Shown here: in pieces, positions 1 through 8,872 of the stretch
Position numbering within the stretch: the first letter of the stretch is position 1
Layout of the letters: every line of letters begins with the position of its first letter
NCBI GenBank assembly: GCA_033720735.1
Contig: JAWWBX010000110.1
Coordinates: 1-12,053, forward strand
From: B8-G4 sp033720735
GTDB taxonomy: Bacteria > Bacteroidota > Bacteroidia > Chitinophagales > Saprospiraceae
Length of the DNA stretch: 12,053 nucleotides
Reading direction: 5' to 3'
Program-made: the position numbers and the translations under genes
Notes under the pieces: model-generated
Seen by the model: only the letters and a program-made list of their open reading frames with translations
What the model was told of the DNA's origin: nothing
Databases searched by the model: none

Positions 1-2957
1 ATGACGACATGATCGGCGTCTTTCTTCTTTGGATTGGTCATGCGCAAGCTGTCAAACTCGAGCACGCCATTGAATTTCGAAACGAGTTCTGACTCTTGTT
101 TGGAGACCGAGGCAATACCACCCACGTGGAAAGTACGCAGGGTCAGCTGGGTACCCGGCTCACCAATACTCTGGGCGGCAATGATGCCGACGGCGTCACC
201 GATCTCGGCAACGCGACCGGTAGCCAGGTTCTTTCCGTAGCATTTGGTGCATACGCCCCGCTTGGTATCACAGGTGAGCACCGAACGAATGGTGACTGAC
301 TCGATACCTTCGTTTTCGATATAGTCGGCCACTTTCTCGTCGATGAACGCACCGGCTTCCAGGATCAGCTCGTCGGTGACCGGGTGGTAGATATCATGCA
401 GGGTAAATCGTCCCTGGATCCGCGCGCTGAGCGTCTCGATCACCTTCTCATTGTCTTTCAATGCGGTCGTATCGATCCCGCGCAGGGTATCGCAATCCTC
501 TTCCATCACCACCACATCCTGCGCTACGTCTACCAGACGTCGTGTCAGATAACCGGCGTCGGCCGTTTTGAGCGCCGTATCCGCCAGACCTTTACGCGCA
601 CCGTGTGTAGAGATGAAGTACTCCTGCACGGACAGTCCATCGAGGAAGTTGGAAAGGATCGGGTTTTCAATGATCGCCCGACCGGTATCGCCCGACTTCC
701 GCGGCTTGGCCATCAGCCCCCGCAGACCACACAACTGCTTGATCTGCGCCTTCGAGCCCCGCGCACCGGAGTGCAGCATCATGTATACCGAATTGAAACC
801 TTGCTTGTGCTCGGACAATTCGCGCATCAGGTTCTCCGTGATGCGGTTGTCGGCGTACGTCCACTTGTCAATGATCTGATTGTACCGCTCATTGTTGGTG
901 ATCAGACCCATGTTGTAGTTCTCCCAGACGTCATCCACCTCTTCCTGCGCATTCCGCAGCGTATCATTCTTTACAGTGGGCGTAATCAGATCTCCCAGGT
1001 TGAAGGACAATCCTCCGCGGAACGCCCAGTCAAAGCCCATGTCCTTGATGTCATCGAGGAACTTGGCCGTCTTGGGGAAGTCCGTGCGGCGAATGATATC
1101 GCTGATGATCACTTTCAGGTTCTTCTTCGTCAGCAGTTCGTTCATGAACGGCACGCCTTCCGGGATCGCACTGTTGAAGAGTACCCGGCCTGGCGTCGTT
1201 TCGATGCGCTGATAAACCAGTTCACCTTCTTCGTTCTCGACCTGCGCCCGCAAATTGATGACCGCATGCAGGTCAACTTTGTTCTCATTGTAGGCGATGA
1301 TCACCTCCTCTTCAGAGTAGAACGTCTTGCCTTCGCCGAGTACGACATCCTTTCCTTCCGAGCGGCGTTCCTTGGTCAGATAGTACAGCCCAAGAACCAT
1401 GTCCTGCGAAGGCAGGGTGATCGGCGATCCATCCTGCGGGTTGAGCATATTGTGTGAAGCGAGCATCAGCAGCTGTGCTTCCAGGATCGCGCTGTGGCTC
1501 AGCGGCACGTGCACGGCCATCTGGTCACCGTCAAAGTCGGCGTTGAATGCGCCACAGACGAGGGGGTGCAGCTGGATCGCCTTACCTTCCACGAGGCGCG
1601 GCTGGAATGCCTGGATCGACAGGCGGTGCAGAGTTGGTGCCCGGTTGAGCAATACAGGATGCCCCTTCAGGATATTCTCCAGGATCTCCCAGATGACGGG
1701 GTCCTTGCGGTCCACCAGCTTCTTGGCTGATTTGACCGTCTTGACGATCCCGCGCTCGATGAGCTTGCGAATGACAAACGGTTTGAAGAGCTCGGCTGCC
1801 ATGGCTTTGGGCAACCCGCACTCGTGCAGACGCAAGGTCGGGCCCACTACGATCACGGATCGGCCGGAATAATCGACACGCTTACCAAGCAGATTCTGAC
1901 GGAACCGGCCTTGTTTCCCTTTCAGGATGTCGCTCAGCGATTTGAGCGCGCGGCCACCCTCCGCCTTGACGGCATTCGATTTGCGTGAATTGTCAAAGAG
2001 CGAGTCGACCGCCTCCTGCAACATGCGCTTCTCGTTGCGCAGGATGACCTCGGGAGCCTTGATCTCGAGGAGGCGCTTGAGGCGGTTGTTGCGGATGATC
2101 ACCCTGCGGTACAGGTCGTTCAGGTCCGAACTTGCAAACCGTCCACCATCGAGCGGCACCAATGGCCGCAGTTCCGGTGGGATGACCGGCAGGTACTGGA
2201 TGATCGACCATTCAGGCTTGTTTTCGACGCGGGTATTCCCGTCGCGGAATGCCTCGACGACACGCAGGCGCTTGAGCGCCTCCGACTTCCGCTGCTGCGA
2301 GGTCTCGGTCGCGGCCTGATAGCGCAGGTCGTTGGCCAGTTGGTCCAGGTCAAGGCGCTCGAGCAGTTCCTTGACGGCGTCGGCACCCATTTTCGCGATG
2401 AACTTGGTCGGATCGCTGTCTTCGAGACTCTGATTGTCCTGCGGCAGCGAATCGAGCACTTCGAAGTACTCCTCTTCAGTCAGCAGGTCCATTTTCATCA
2501 TCCCCTCGGTCTCCTTAACGCCAGCCTGGATGACCACGTAACGCTCGTAATAGATGATCGATTCGAGCTTTTTGGACGACAGGCCGAGCAGGTACCCGAT
2601 CTTGTTGGGCAGGGATTTGAAAAACCAGATGTGGACGACCGGAACAACGAGGCGGATGTGTCCCATCCGTTCGCGGCGTACTTTCTTTTCGGTGACTTCG
2701 ACGCCACAGCGGTCGCACACGATCCCCTTGTAGCGGATCCGTTTGTACTTGCCGCAATAGCACTCATAGTCCTTTACCGGGCCGAAGATCCGCTCACAGA
2801 ACAGTCCGTCGCGTTCCGGCTTGTACGACCGGTAATTGATGGTCTCCGGTTTGAGGACCTCACCGTAAGAACGCTCCAGGATATCGTCGGGCGACGTCAG
2901 GCACAGAGTGATCGAGGTGAAGCTATTATTGTTGGTCAGATTCTTTTTCAGAGGCAT
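1..2957 (-). CDS. rpoC: RNA polymerase subunit beta' (5' part, cut by window edge)
   Basis: Encodes the beta' subunit, which carries the catalytic magnesium site of RNA polymerase. The reading frame is open from the ATG at 2955-2957 (MPLKKNLTNN) to the left edge, giving 985 complete codons; the C-terminal part of the protein lies outside. Visible landmarks are the N-terminal zinc ribbon Cys66, Cys68, Cys81, Cys84; the active-site motif NADFDGD at residues 472-478, whose three Asp hold the metal; the second zinc site Cys822, Cys896, Cys903, Cys906; and the start of the trigger loop, TLRTFHVGG, with His944 matching E. coli His936. The frame is intact and no family residue I checked is missing. 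It starts 27 bases after the rpoB stop with no obvious promoter or strong ribosome binding site, so it is probably co-transcribed and translated with rpoB. Identification is secure. Confidence 0.98.
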   Translation of the reverse strand, partial: MPLKKNLTNNNSFTSITLCLTSPDDILERSYGEVLKPETINYRSYKPERDGLFCERIFGPVKDYECYCGKYKRIRYKGIVCDRCGVEVTEKKVRRERMGHIRLVVPVVHIWFFKSLPNKIGYLLGLSSKKLESIIYYERYVVIQAGVKETEGMMKMDLLTEEEYFEVLDSLPQDNQSLEDSDPTKFIAKMGADAVKELLERLDLDQLANDLRYQAATETSQQRKSEALKRLRVVEAFRDGNTRVENKPEWSIIQYLPVIPPELRPLVPLDGGRFASSDLNDLYRRVIIRNNRLKRLLEIKAPEVILRNEKRMLQEAVDSLFDNSRKSNAVKAEGGRALKSLSDILKGKQGRFRQNLLGKRVDYSGRSVIVVGPTLRLHECGLPKAMAAELFKPFVIRKLIERGIVKTVKSAKKLVDRKDPVIWEILENILKGHPVLLNRAPTLHRLSIQAFQPRLVEGKAIQLHPLVCGAFNADFDGDQMAVHVPLSHSAILEAQLLMLASHNMLNPQDGSPITLPSQDMVLGLYYLTKERRSEGKDVVLGEGKTFYSEEEVIIAYNENKVDLHAVINLRAQVENEEGELVYQRIETTPGRVLFNSAIPEGVPFMNELLTKKNLKVIISDIIRRTDFPKTAKFLDDIKDMGFDWAFRGGLSFNLGDLITPTVKNDTLRNAQEEVDDVWENYNMGLITNNERYNQIIDKWTYADNRITENLMRELSEHKQGFNSVYMMLHSGARGSKAQIKQLCGLRGLMAKPRKSGDTGRAIIENPILSNFLDGLSVQEYFISTHGARKGLADTALKTADAGYLTRRLVDVAQDVVVMEEDCDTLRGIDTTALKDNEKVIETLSARIQGRFTLHDIYHPVTDELILEAGAFIDEKVADYIENEGIESVTIRSVLTCDTKRGVCTKCYGKNLATGRVAEIGDAVGIIAAQSIGEPGTQLTLRTFHVGGIASVSKQESELVSKFNGVLEFDSLRMTNPKKKDADHVV

Positions 2958-2984
2958 AACCTGAGATTTCTTGGATTGAGCAGA

Positions 2985-5900
2985 TTAATCAAACTTGATG
3001 TCAAGCGCCAGGCCACGCAGTTCGTGCACCAGTACGTTGAACGATTCAGGGATGTTGGGCTCGGGCAACGTGTCCCCCTTTACAATGGCCTCATACGTTT
3101 TCGCACGTCCGACGATGTCATCGGATTTGAGCGTGAGCAACTCGCGCAGAATGTTGGATGCACCGAACGCCTCGAGTGCCCACACCTCCATCTCACCAAA
3201 ACGCTGCCCACCGAATTGTGCTTTACCGCCAAGCGGCTGCTGTGTGATGAGCGAGTATGGCCCGATCGAGCGCGCGTGCATCTTGTCATCAACCATGTGT
3301 GACAGCTTGAGCATGTAGATCACCCCAACCGTCGCTTGCTGGTGGAACCTGTCGCCGGTACCGCCATCGTACAGGTACGTCTGACCATACTGCGGCAAGC
3401 CCGCTTTCTCGATGTACTCCTCGATCTCATCGAGCGAAGCGCCATCGAAGATCGGTGTGCTGAACTTGATATCCAGCTTCTCGCCGGCCCAGCCAAGCAC
3501 CGTTTCGAAGATCTGCCCGATGTTCATCCGGGAGGGTACCCCCAACGGATTGAGTACAATATCGACGGGCGTGCCATCCTCGAGGAACGGCATGTCCTCC
3601 TGACGCACGATCCGCGACACGATCCCTTTGTTTCCGTGACGACCGGCGAGCTTGTCCCCCACTTTGAGCTTGCGCTTCTTGGCGAGGTAGACTTTCGCCA
3701 GTTTCAGAACACCTGCCGGCAGTTCGTCACCGATGCTGATGTTGAACTTTTCGCGTTTGTAGCGTCCGATCTCCTCGTTGAGCTTGATGCTGTAATTGTG
3801 CAGCAGCCTGGCGATCAACTGATCCACTTCCGGCTTGCCGGTCCAGTTGGTATAGTCGACCTGTCCGTAGTCGAGGCTCTTGAGGACTTTCGGTGTAAAC
3901 TTGGTGCCTTTCGCCACCAGCGGTTCGTTGTAGATACTCTTGACACCTTGCGAGGATTTGCCTTTCACCAGCTTGTAGAGCTTGTCGATCAGGACGGTCT
4001 TCAGCTCATTCAGCGTGATCGCATGACGATCATCAAGCTGGCTGAGCAGCTTCTTCTCCTGGGTCTTCTGGAACTTGTCCTTTTTGGCCCGTGCAAAGAG
4101 CTGTTTGTCGATGACGATCCCCTGCGTGGATGGCGGGGCTTTCAGCGACGCGTCTTTGACATCACCCGCCTTGTCACCGAAGATGGCGCGGAGCAGCTTT
4201 TCCTCCGGCGTCGGATCAGACTCACCCTTGGGCGTGATCTTTCCAATCAGAATATCCGACTCGCTCACCCATGCGCCAACCCGGATGATCCCGTTCTCGT
4301 CGAGGTCCTTGGTGGCCTCTTCACTCACGTTGGGGATATCGTTGGTCAGCTCTTCTTCTCCCAGTTTGGTATCACGCACCTCGAGATCGTAGTTCTCGAT
4401 ATGGATCGAGGTAAAGACATCCTCGCGCACTACGCGTTCGGACAGTACGATCGCATCCTCGAAGTTGTACCCTTTCCAGGGCATGAAGGCCACTTTGAGG
4501 TTTTGTCCCAGGGCCAGCTCACCGCGCTCGGTGGCGTACCCGTCGCACAGGATGTTGCCCTCGCTCACACGGTCGCCTTTCCGGACGATCGGCTTCAGAT
4601 TGATGCAAGTCCCCTGGTTGGTGCGGAGAAACTTGGTCAGGTTGTATTCCTTGACGTTGTCCTCGAATGACACCAGCTGGTCTTCTTCAGACCGGTCGTA
4701 CCTGATCACGATCTTGTTGGCGTCGACATACTCCACGACACCATTGCCTTCGGCGTTGATGAGCATGCGGGAGTCGAGCGCTACCTTTTCTTCGAGGCCC
4801 GTGCCCACGATCGGGGCATGCGGACGCACGAGCGGTACTGCCTGACGCTGCATGTTGGAGCCCATCAGCGCCCGGTTTGCGTCGTCATTCTCGAGGAACG
4901 GGATCAGGGATGCCGAGACCCCGACGATCTGGTTGGGTGCGACATCCATGTACTCCACCTCATCCGGTGCCAGAACCGGGAAGTCACCATGCTCACGACA
5001 CTTGATGCGGTCATTGAGGAAGTTGCCCTTGCCATCGATCGACGAGTTGGCCTGGGCGATCTTTTTGTAGTCTTCGCCTTCGGCTGAGAGGTACTCTGCA
5101 TCGCGCAGGTTGACCTTGCCATTCCGGACTTTCCGGTAAGGTGTTTCCAGGAAGCCCATCTTGTTGGTCTTGGCATGCACACACAAGGTGCTGATCAGAC
5201 CGATGTTGGGACCCTCCGGAGTTTCGATGGTACAGAGGCGCCCGTAATGCGAGTAATGCACGTCCCGCACCTCAAACCCGGCACGCTCCCGCGACAGACC
5301 GCCCGGCCCGAGTGCCGAGATCCGCCGTTTGTGCGTGATCTCCGAGAGCGGGTTGGTCTGATCGAGAAACTGCGAAAGCTGGCTCGTTCCGAAAAACGAA
5401 TTGATCACTGAGGACAGTGTCCGTGCGTTGATCAGGTCGATCGGTGTGAACACCTCATTGTCGCGCACATTCATGCGCTCACGAATGGTGCGAGCCATCC
5501 GTGCCAGACCTACTCCAAACTGGGCATACAGTTGTTCACCCACCGTACGCACCCGCCGGTTTGACAGGTGGTCGATATCATCGAGCTCGGCCTTCTGGTT
5601 GATCAGGCTCACCAGGTACTTGACGATCGAGATGATGTCTTCCTTGGTGAGGACCAGGATGTCTCTTTCGATCTCCAGGCCGAGTTTGCGATTGATCTTG
5701 TAGCGTCCAACCTCACCGAGGTTGTAACGCTTGTCCGAGAAGAACAATTTGTCAATGATCCCGCGTGCGGTCTCTTCGTCAGGCGGGTCGGTACCGCGCA
5801 ATTGACGGTAGATATACTGTACTGCCTCGATCTCCGAGCTGGAAGGATCTTTCTGCAGCGTATTGTAGATAATGGTATAATCTTCCTCGATATCCTCCTT

Positions 5901-6800
5901 CTGCACGATGATCTTGTCCTGGTCGGTGCTGAGGATCAGTTCAATGTTGTCTTCATCCAGGATCACATCGCGCTCGAGGATGATCTCGTTGCGCTCGATG
6001 GTGACCACCTCACCGGTATCCTCATCGACGAAATCCTCCGTCCATTTACGCAGCACGCGTGCTGCGAGTTTGCGTCCGACGGCCTTGCTCAACGTCCTCT
6101 TATTGACAGACAGCTCTTCGGCGAGCCCAAAAAGGTTGAGGATGGCTTTGTCCGAGTCAAAACCGATGGCACGCAACAACGTGGTGACCGGGAATTTCTT
6201 CTTGCGGTCGATGTAGGCGTGCATGACATTGTTGATGTCGGTCGCGAATTCCATCCACGCCCCCTTGAACGGGATGACCCGTGCGCTGTAGATCTTGGTA
6301 CCGTTGGGGTGAAAGCTCTGGCTGAAGAATACCCCCGGTGACCGGTGCAGCTGTGAGACGATCACGCGCTCAGCACCATTGATCACAAAGGTCCCTTTGG
6401 GCGTCATGTAGGGGATGTTGCCCAGGAAGACATCCTGCACGATCGTCTTGAAGTCGACGTGCTCCTCGTCGTTACAAGACAGTCTGAGCTTCGCTTTGAG
6501 GGGTACGCTGTACGTCAGTCCACGCTGCATACACTCCTCGATCGTGTACCGCGGCGGGTCCACGAAGTAGTCCAGGAACTCCAGGACGAAGATGTTGCGC
6601 GCGTCTGTGATCGGAAAATTTTCCTGGAACACGCGGTAAAGTCCTTCGTTGATCCTGTTTTCCGGGGTGGTCTCCAGCTGGAAGAATTCCTTGAATGATT
6701 TGAGTTGGATTTCCAACAAGTCGGGGTACTGCGCATTCAGTTTGATCTTGCCAAAACTGATCCGCTGGTCGCCCGTACTTCTTGATCTCGCTCCAGACAT
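2985..6800 (-). CDS. rpoB: RNA polymerase subunit beta
   Basis: Encodes the 1271-residue beta subunit, which with beta' forms the catalytic core of RNA polymerase. The length is what I expect for Bacteroidota and shorter than the E. coli protein. The rifampicin-binding segment (SQLSQFLDQTNPLSEITH followed by KRRISALG) is present with Asp480, His490, Arg493 and Ser495, equivalent to E. coli Asp516, His526, Arg529 and Ser531; all are the usual sensitive-type residues. NFEDA at 779-783 carries the Glu781-Asp782 pair near the active centre, and GRHGNKG is present in the C-terminal third. The chosen ATG gives MSGARSRSTGDQRISFGKIK, whose last part matches the usual beta N-terminus; its leader is A/T-rich without a Shine-Dalgarno sequence. 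A 136-base spacer with a 12-bp hairpin separates it from rplL, and 27 bases separate it from rpoC. Identification is secure. Confidence 0.99.
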   Translation of the reverse strand: MSGARSRSTGDQRISFGKIKLNAQYPDLLEIQLKSFKEFFQLETTPENRINEGLYRVFQENFPITDARNIFVLEFLDYFVDPPRYTIEECMQRGLTYSVPLKAKLRLSCNDEEHVDFKTIVQDVFLGNIPYMTPKGTFVINGAERVIVSQLHRSPGVFFSQSFHPNGTKIYSARVIPFKGAWMEFATDINNVMHAYIDRKKKFPVTTLLRAIGFDSDKAILNLFGLAEELSVNKRTLSKAVGRKLAARVLRKWTEDFVDEDTGEVVTIERNEIILERDVILDEDNIELILSTDQDKIIVQKEDIEEDYTIIYNTLQKDPSSSEIEAVQYIYRQLRGTDPPDEETARGIIDKLFFSDKRYNLGEVGRYKINRKLGLEIERDILVLTKEDIISIVKYLVSLINQKAELDDIDHLSNRRVRTVGEQLYAQFGVGLARMARTIRERMNVRDNEVFTPIDLINARTLSSVINSFFGTSQLSQFLDQTNPLSEITHKRRISALGPGGLSRERAGFEVRDVHYSHYGRLCTIETPEGPNIGLISTLCVHAKTNKMGFLETPYRKVRNGKVNLRDAEYLSAEGEDYKKIAQANSSIDGKGNFLNDRIKCREHGDFPVLAPDEVEYMDVAPNQIVGVSASLIPFLENDDANRALMGSNMQRQAVPLVRPHAPIVGTGLEEKVALDSRMLINAEGNGVVEYVDANKIVIRYDRSEEDQLVSFEDNVKEYNLTKFLRTNQGTCINLKPIVRKGDRVSEGNILCDGYATERGELALGQNLKVAFMPWKGYNFEDAIVLSERVVREDVFTSIHIENYDLEVRDTKLGEEELTNDIPNVSEEATKDLDENGIIRVGAWVSESDILIGKITPKGESDPTPEEKLLRAIFGDKAGDVKDASLKAPPSTQGIVIDKQLFARAKKDKFQKTQEKKLLSQLDDRHAITLNELKTVLIDKLYKLVKGKSSQGVKSIYNEPLVAKGTKFTPKVLKSLDYGQVDYTNWTGKPEVDQLIARLLHNYSIKLNEEIGRYKREKFNISIGDELPAGVLKLAKVYLAKKRKLKVGDKLAGRHGNKGIVSRIVRQEDMPFLEDGTPVDIVLNPLGVPSRMNIGQIFETVLGWAGEKLDIKFSTPIFDGASLDEIEEYIEKAGLPQYGQTYLYDGGTGDRFHQQATVGVIYMLKLSHMVDDKMHARSIGPYSLITQQPLGGKAQFGGQRFGEMEVWALEAFGASNILRELLTLKSDDIVGRAKTYEAIVKGDTLPEPNIPESFNVLVHELRGLALDIKFD

Positions 6801-6840
6801 ATCTTGTTATGATTTAGACGAATGACAATAGACGACTAAA

Positions 6841-6870
6841 GGCCTAGCCGAAACGTGGTTCAGCTAAGCC
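6841..6870 (-). promoter_or_regulatory. Hairpin in the rplL-rpoB spacer (possible attenuator or processing site)
   Basis: On the minus strand GGCTTAGCTGAA pairs along its full length with TTCGGCTAGGCC (12 bp including two G-T pairs) around a 6-base loop CCACGT. Only TTTA follows, so it is a weak candidate for an intrinsic terminator. In E. coli the same intergenic position carries an attenuator and an RNase III cleavage site that set the ratio of ribosomal protein to polymerase mRNA. A similar role here is inference from position and structure. Confidence 0.6.
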
Positions 6871-6936
6871 AATAGACGTGTTATTTTGGATAGTCCCCAA
6901 TCGATGCAGGTCCGTACTGTTGTGGATTGAATGAAA

Positions 6937-7317
6937 CTACTTCAATTCAACCTCAGCACCTACTGCTTCGAGAGCGGCCTTTATCGATTCTGCTTCCTCT
7001 TTGGATACCCCTTCCTTGATGGTACCCGGAGCGCCGTCGACAAGGTCCTTTGCTTCTTTGAGTCCTAATCCAAGTAAGCCTTTAACTTCTTTTACTACTT
7101 TCAGTTTGGCTGCTCCAGCCGAGTTCAGCACGACGTCGAATTCGGTCTGTTCTGCAGCTGCTTCTCCGCCTGCGGCAGCCGCAGGTCCGGCGGCAACAGC
7201 GACAGCGGCGGCAGCCGGCTCGATACCGTGCTCTTCCTTGAGAATATCAGCCAGTTCGCTCACTTCTTTGACGGTGAGCCCGACCAACTGATCCGCAAGT
7301 GCTTTTAAGTCTGCCAT
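6937..7317 (-). CDS. rplL: 50S ribosomal protein L7/L12
   Basis: Encodes the 126-residue stalk protein whose dimers bind L10 and recruit translation GTPases such as EF-Tu and EF-G. Three parts are visible: the N-terminal dimerisation and L10-binding helices (about residues 1-33), a flexible Ala/Gly-rich hinge (about 34-55), and the C-terminal factor-binding domain (about 58-126) with the conserved KVVKEVKGLLGLGLKEAKDLV segment split by the Gly-Leu turn and ending VGAEVELK. Length and composition are normal. The start is preceded by an A-rich leader (ACAAGAAAACATTTCCAATC) with no Shine-Dalgarno sequence. It lies 57 bases downstream of rplJ, the usual stalk gene pair, and ahead of the hairpin that precedes rpoB. 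Confidence 0.99.
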   Translation of the reverse strand: MADLKALADQLVGLTVKEVSELADILKEEHGIEPAAAAVAVAAGPAAAAGGEAAAEQTEFDVVLNSAGAAKLKVVKEVKGLLGLGLKEAKDLVDGAPGTIKEGVSKEEAESIKAALEAVGAEVELK

Positions 7318-7374
7318 GATTGGAAATGTTTTCTTGTTTTAACGTTATGATGCGTGATAACTTGGAAGCCGTAA

Positions 7375-8109
7375 TTATGCGTTTTCGTCTCCGTCCCCTT
7401 CTTCGGTTGCAGCGTCTTCGCCTGCTGCATCTTCCTCTCCTTCTTCAGTTTCTTCTGGTGCTGCCTCTGCTTCGGCAGGTGTCTCGGTTTGCTCTGCCTC
7501 CGCGGCAGGTGTTTCGGTTTCTTCGGTTGCTTCAGCTGCATCGGTGGATTCCACCGGTGTTTCTGCAGCACTCGCCGCAGGTGCCTCGGTGCGCTCTTCA
7601 AGCGCCTTGAGCAGGCCACTCAGTGTGTTGCCACCCGATTGCAGGGCCGAGATAAGGTTCTTCATTGGTGATTGCAGCAACCCGATCACTTCGCCGATCA
7701 GCTCTTCTTTGGACTTGAGCTTGACCAGTGTTTCGAGCTGATCATCACCGATGTAGACATCTGTATCGATGTATGCTGCTTTCAGCAAAGGGCGGTCGTA
7801 ATCCTCACGAAACTGCTTGATCGTCTTGGCCGGTGCGTTCGATGTTTCGGTAAACATGATCGCGGTGGGGCCTTTCAGGATATCGTACAGCGGTTCGTAT
7901 CCTTTCTCATCAGCGGCAGCTTCGAGAGCTTTCCGTGCCAGCGTATTTTTGACGACACGCATTTCGATACCATTCTCAAAGCACAGTCTCCGCAGTTTGT
8001 TGACCTCTTCTACCGACAATGTTGAAGAGTCGGTCACGTAGAAAAACTCGTGCTCGGCAAATTTGTTTTGCAACTCTTCGATCGTAGCTACTTTTTCCTG
8101 CTTGGTCAT
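7375..8109 (-). CDS. rplJ: 50S ribosomal protein L10 with long acidic C-terminal extension
   Basis: Encodes L10, the base of the ribosomal stalk, which binds 23S rRNA next to L11 and carries the L7/L12 dimers on its C-terminal helix. Residues 1 to about 172 are a normal L10: the N-terminal rRNA-binding domain includes RVVKNTLARKALE, and the LQSGGNTLSGLLKALEE segment near 157-172 is where family members in this phylum usually end. The protein here runs on to 244 residues. From residue 174 onward there are about 71 residues rich in Glu, Asp, Ala, Thr and Pro; 27 are acidic and none is Lys or Arg. Residues 198-207 (TETPAAEAEQ) and 208-217 (TETPAEAEAA) are near repeats, suggesting growth by slippage. 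The tail ends at an in-frame TAA and the coding frame is unbroken. The gene starts only 10 bases after rplA, with just AAGG as a possible weak ribosome binding site. That it is L10 is certain; the role of the tail is unknown. Confidence 0.97.
   Translation of the reverse strand: MTKQEKVATIEELQNKFAEHEFFYVTDSSTLSVEEVNKLRRLCFENGIEMRVVKNTLARKALEAAADEKGYEPLYDILKGPTAIMFTETSNAPAKTIKQFREDYDRPLLKAAYIDTDVYIGDDQLETLVKLKSKEELIGEVIGLLQSPMKNLISALQSGGNTLSGLLKALEERTEAPAASAAETPVESTDAAEATEETETPAAEAEQTETPAEAEAAPEETEEGEEDAAGEDAATEEGDGDENA
7473..7520 (-). repeat. 30-base-period repeat in the rplJ tail
   Basis: The stretch CGGCAGGTGTCTCGGTTT at 7473-7490 recurs at 7503-7520 with one difference, a period of 30 bases or ten codons. 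A more distant relative (GCAGGTGCCTCGGT) lies at 7577-7590. The repeats encode the TETPA decamers of the acidic tail and look like replication-slippage products. Confidence 0.75.
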
Positions 8110-8119
8110 CGCCTTCGTA

Positions 8120-8815
8120 TTAATTAGTGATAGAACGAGGGTCCACTTTAATTCCGGGGCTCATCGTCGAAGCGACAGCCACCGATTTCATGTATATCCC
8201 TTTCGCGGACGCCGGTTTCATCCGGATGAGGGTACCCAGCAATTCCTCGGCATTCTCCTTGAGTTTGTCCTGGTCAAAAGAGACCCGGCCAATCGGTGAA
8301 TGGATAATGCCGTATTTGTCCACGCGGAAAGAGATCTTCCCTTTCTTGACCTCTGCAACGGCTGCGCCTACGTCAGGTGTGACAGTACCGGTCTTGGGGT
8401 TGGGCATCAGCCCACGGGGACCGAGGATCCGGCCAACCTTACCAACCTGGGCCATCACCTGAGGCATGGCGACCACGACGTCGATATCTGTCCAACCCTG
8501 CTGGATCTTCTGGATGTACTCATCCAGCCCAACGTGATCTGCTCCAGCCTCTTTGGCTTCTTCTTCCTTGTCTGGCGTACAGAGTACCAGCACGCGCTTG
8601 GTCTTTCCGGTGCCATGGGGCAACGAAACGGTTCCTCTCAGTGCCTGATCGGCCTTACGGGGGTCAATGCCGAGCCTGATATGCAGGTCGACCGAGGCGT
8701 CGAATTTGGCCACATTGGTCTCTTTGACCAGGGCCATGGCCTCTTCCAGTGAATACAGCTGCTCCGGGTCTACCTTGGCCCTGGCAGCAGCCATCTTTTT
8801 TGTCAGTTTTGCCAT
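8120..8815 (-). CDS. rplA: 50S ribosomal protein L1
   Basis: Encodes the 231-residue L1 protein, which binds helices of 23S rRNA to form the mobile L1 stalk that moves deacylated tRNA out of the E site. The N-terminus MAKLTKKMAAARAKVDPEQLY, the central GRILGPRGLMPNPKTGTVT motif and the C-terminal GIYMKSVAVASTMSPGIKVD segment are all typical, and the length is normal for bacterial L1. The ATG at 8813-8815 lies behind an A/T-rich leader without a Shine-Dalgarno sequence. It follows rplK after 57 bases that contain a small hairpin, and ends 10 bases before rplJ. In many bacteria L1 represses its own operon by binding an mRNA structure that mimics its rRNA site; no such site is proven here. Confidence 0.99.
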   Translation of the reverse strand: MAKLTKKMAAARAKVDPEQLYSLEEAMALVKETNVAKFDASVDLHIRLGIDPRKADQALRGTVSLPHGTGKTKRVLVLCTPDKEEEAKEAGADHVGLDEYIQKIQQGWTDIDVVVAMPQVMAQVGKVGRILGPRGLMPNPKTGTVTPDVGAAVAEVKKGKISFRVDKYGIIHSPIGRVSFDQDKLKENAEELLGTLIRMKPASAKGIYMKSVAVASTMSPGIKVDPRSITN

Positions 8816-8837
8816 GTCAATGTGTTAGGTGTTTAGC

Positions 8838-8854
8838 GCCTGGGGTTGCCAGGC
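8838..8854 (-). promoter_or_regulatory. Small hairpin in the rplK-rplA spacer
   Basis: GCCTGG and CCAGGC form a perfect 6-bp stem around a 5-base loop, between the rplK stop and the rplA start. No U-run follows on the minus strand, so it is not a convincing terminator. It could be an RNA-processing or ribosomal-protein binding site, but the sequence alone does not show which. Confidence 0.4.
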
Positions 8855-8872
8855 TCCCTATCTTGAAAAATT

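Noticed and set aside
384..6341. Long plus-strand open frames opposite rpoC and rpoB (384-1457, 2340-3302, 3336-4670, 5568-6341)
   Set aside because: They are antisense to unbroken core genes, one spans the rpoB-rpoC junction, and their translations show no recognisable domain. Codon bias in GC-rich genes often leaves the opposite strand open.
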